Positions 62,508 through 64,000 of a stretch of 64,000 nt of DNA are shown here, piece by piece. The stretch is from positions 46,949 to 110,948 of the forward strand of contig DIET01000010.1 of assembly GCA_002418765.1 (NCBI GenBank), given 5' to 3'. This stretch comes from Peptococcaceae bacterium UBA5767. Its GTDB lineage: Bacteria > Bacillota > TC1 > UBA5767. Under the pieces are notes generated by a model. The model searched no databases. It saw only the letters and a list, made by a program, of their open reading frames with translations, and had not been told where the DNA came from. How positions within the stretch are numbered: the first letter of the stretch is position 1; the number at the start of each line of letters is the position of its first letter. The position numbers and the translations under genes are program-made.

Positions 62508-63163
62508 CAGCTCATCACTCTCCTTTGCGACGTGATTAAAAATATCAGTCCCAAACTGGACAACAACATAAAAGCCAGTAAAGCATTGGCTTCCGTTACC
62601 CGCCCAGCCTCCACAGCAAAATAAAGAGCAATCGGAACCGTTTGGGTTTTTCCGGGAATATTGCCTGCCACCATCAAGGTCGCACCAAACTCACCGAGCG
62701 CTCTGGCAAAAGAAAGTGCGATACCACTAATCAGTCCATGCTTTGCCAAAGGAAGCTTAATGGTCCAAAAAATCTTGTTTTCTTCCAGGCCAAGCGTCTG
62801 GGCAGCCTGAATGTAACGAACATCGATAGCCAAAATACTACCCTTCAGACTTTGATACATGAGAGGAAGCCCAACAATAAACGCTGCCACCACCGCAGCG
62901 CCCCAGGTAAAAATAAATGAAGTATCAAATATCGATGTCCACGTTTTGCCCAACAAGCCATTTCGCCCCAAGAGAAGCAACAAACCATATCCCACGATGG
63001 TGGGTGGGAGTACCAGAGGAAGCATGATGAGCGTTTCCAATAGTTTTTGCCCTCGAAATGATCGTTCACTAAGCCAGCGCACCAAAAAAATACTGACCAA
63101 AACAATCAGCAAAACAGCCACAAACGTCACCTTCAGAGAAACCAAAATGGGTTGCAGAATCAT
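62507..63163 (-). CDS. modB: Molybdate ABC transporter permease ModB
   Basis: The 218-residue permease has about five hydrophobic helices and the EAA-like loop IQAAQTLGLEENKIFWTIKLPLAKHG, the ModC contact. It opens the membrane path for molybdate. ATGA coupling joins it to modA. Length is normal. Confidence 0.95.
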   Translation of the reverse strand: MILQPILVSLKVTFVAVLLIVLVSIFLVRWLSERSFRGQKLLETLIMLPLVLPPTIVGYGLLLLLGRNGLLGKTWTSIFDTSFIFTWGAAVVAAFIVGLPLMYQSLKGSILAIDVRYIQAAQTLGLEENKIFWTIKLPLAKHGLISGIALSFARALGEFGATLMVAGNIPGKTQTVPIALYFAVEAGRVTEANALLAFMLLSSLGLIFLITSQRRVMS

Positions 63164-63939
63164 AGATCATTTCCTCTCCTGAAAAAACCATATTTCTCAA
63201 AAATTGCTCGGGCTTCGTCCCCTAACAAAAAGGCCTGAACATCTCTGGCCAGTACACTCTCTTTTCCTCGCGGAAGAATAACCAAAGGATACAAAATCTC
63301 CGTAAACAGCTCTTCTTCATAGGCTTCACGTATACTCACCAAAGGCTCCCTGATGGCATCCGTTCGATAAACCAAGCCTGCATCCACTTCTCCGGTAGCC
63401 ACATAGGCCAAAACTTGGCGTACATCCTTGCAATACAAGAGCCGCTCCCCCAGAGAATCCCATAAGCCCTGGTTCATTATTATTTCCATAGCGTAGCGTC
63501 CTGCCGGAACAAAATCCGGATCTCCTATGGCTATAGGTCCCTCGCTGTCCAATACATCAGCCAAAGATGTAATCTTTTTATCTTCTAGATAGGAAATCAA
63601 CACCATCTGATTGGACAATAACGCCGTGACATCATTTTGTGCGACATGACCCTTCTCTATCAGACGGTCCGTTTCCTGTGGAGAAGCCGAAATAAACAAA
63701 TGAGCCTGTGCTCCTTCCTCGATTCCCTTTCTCAGAGTCCCAGAAGAAGCGAAGCTCAACGTGACTTTGCCTTCATGCTCGGCCTCGTAAACCTGCATTA
63801 AATCAGTCATGACATCTTGCAAACTTGCCGCAGCCAAAATTAAGATTTCTTCTTCCTCATCCTGGCTTGGCCAGAGGACCAAACCCAAGAACAACAAAAA
63901 AGCAATCCCTAGGGCCGACAACCAAAACTTCTTTTGCAT
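63160..63939 (-). CDS. modA: Molybdate-binding protein ModA
   Basis: From ATG 63939 (behind GGTGGAG) the protein has 259 residues. A hydrophobic N-terminal segment (about residues 5-24) has no lipobox Cys and may be a signal anchor. The mature part begins ILILAAASLQDVMTDLM and includes LSFASSGTLRKGIEEGAQAH, the ligand-contact Ser/Ala pair of ModA. It captures molybdate for ModBC. The upstream promoter lies at or beyond the right edge. A longer frame (63954) is possible. Confidence 0.93.
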   Translation of the reverse strand: MQKKFWLSALGIAFLLFLGLVLWPSQDEEEEILILAAASLQDVMTDLMQVYEAEHEGKVTLSFASSGTLRKGIEEGAQAHLFISASPQETDRLIEKGHVAQNDVTALLSNQMVLISYLEDKKITSLADVLDSEGPIAIGDPDFVPAGRYAMEIIMNQGLWDSLGERLLYCKDVRQVLAYVATGEVDAGLVYRTDAIREPLVSIREAYEEELFTEILYPLVILPRGKESVLARDVQAFLLGDEARAIFEKYGFFRRGNDL

Positions 63940-64000
63940 AGCTCCACCCATCACTTATTTTTTAACAAATGTACCATGCGTTATGTTGTTAGTCAAATAA

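Noticed and set aside
1..64000. CRISPR arrays, rRNA and tRNA genes
   Set aside because: No regular short repeats with spacers and no tRNA or rRNA signatures were seen on either strand by eye; a tool such as tRNAscan could still find one.

Overview
The window looks like the chromosome of an anaerobic Gram-positive bacterium of the class Clostridia. The evidence is strong AGGAGG-type ribosome binding sites, consensus TTGACA/TATAAT promoters, a predicted selenocysteine peroxiredoxin, corrinoid-linked MttB-family methyltransferases, a molybdenum hydroxylase, and a PhoP-type box before pstS. The exact genus cannot be fixed from this sequence. Most genes lie on the minus strand in tight operons with ATGA or TAAATG junctions.

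Layout. 1-3.5 kb: a molybdenum-cofactor operon (Nudix hydrolase, small Cys-tail protein, MoeA, and a MoeA fused to a periplasmic-binding-like domain that runs off the left edge). 3.6-11.1 kb: a housekeeping run, transcribed leftwards, of acpS, nnr, alr, an amidohydrolase, tsaE, tsaB, rimI, tsaD and a membrane thioredoxin-like protein. 11.2-15.2 kb: the phosphate operon pstSCAB behind a three-repeat PhoP box. 15.3-32.8 kb: a catabolic island. It holds two MttB-family methyltransferases without pyrrolysine, a corrinoid protein, a UroD-type methyltransferase fused to a thioredoxin-like domain, a PucR regulator, a deaminase-type amidohydrolase, a three-subunit molybdenum hydroxylase, a BMP-family binding lipoprotein and modD. 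Two diverged direct repeats flank it, and it carries decayed gene debris including a group II intron reverse-transcriptase relic. 33.0-34.3 kb: a PAS-PAS-GGDEF protein.

34.6-41.9 kb: the aromatic amino-acid operon aroF-tyrA-aroB-aroA-aroC-pheA plus a CYTH gene. It is controlled by a consensus promoter, a Phe/Tyr/Trp-rich leader peptide and an intrinsic terminator, a textbook ribosome-mediated attenuator. 42-49 kb: mixed genes (zinc-ribbon membrane protein, AAA ATPase, helical protein, XRE regulator, degenerate VirB11-like protein, guanine deaminase, and a small ORF broken by an amber codon). 49-61 kb: cell-envelope and general genes (phosphohexomutase, CapD-like epimerase, CpsB-type phosphatase, cardiolipin synthase, PhoH, a metal-site-deficient alcohol dehydrogenase homologue, nitroreductase, a 6S-like RNA, a kinase/nuclease-like fusion, hpt, glycosyltransferase). 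61-64 kb: the selenocysteine peroxiredoxin and modABC.

How it fits together. Molybdate uptake (modABC), cofactor assembly (two MoeA proteins) and ModD could all supply the molybdenum hydroxylase of the island. The island reads as a pathway for an N-methylated, amine-bearing heterocycle: capture by the BMP lipoprotein, demethylation by MttB and the corrinoid protein, methyl export by the UroD-Trx protein, ring hydroxylation by the molybdenum enzyme and deamination or hydrolysis by the amidohydrolase. The substrate is inference; a methylated purine or a betaine-like N-heterocycle is the most economical guess.
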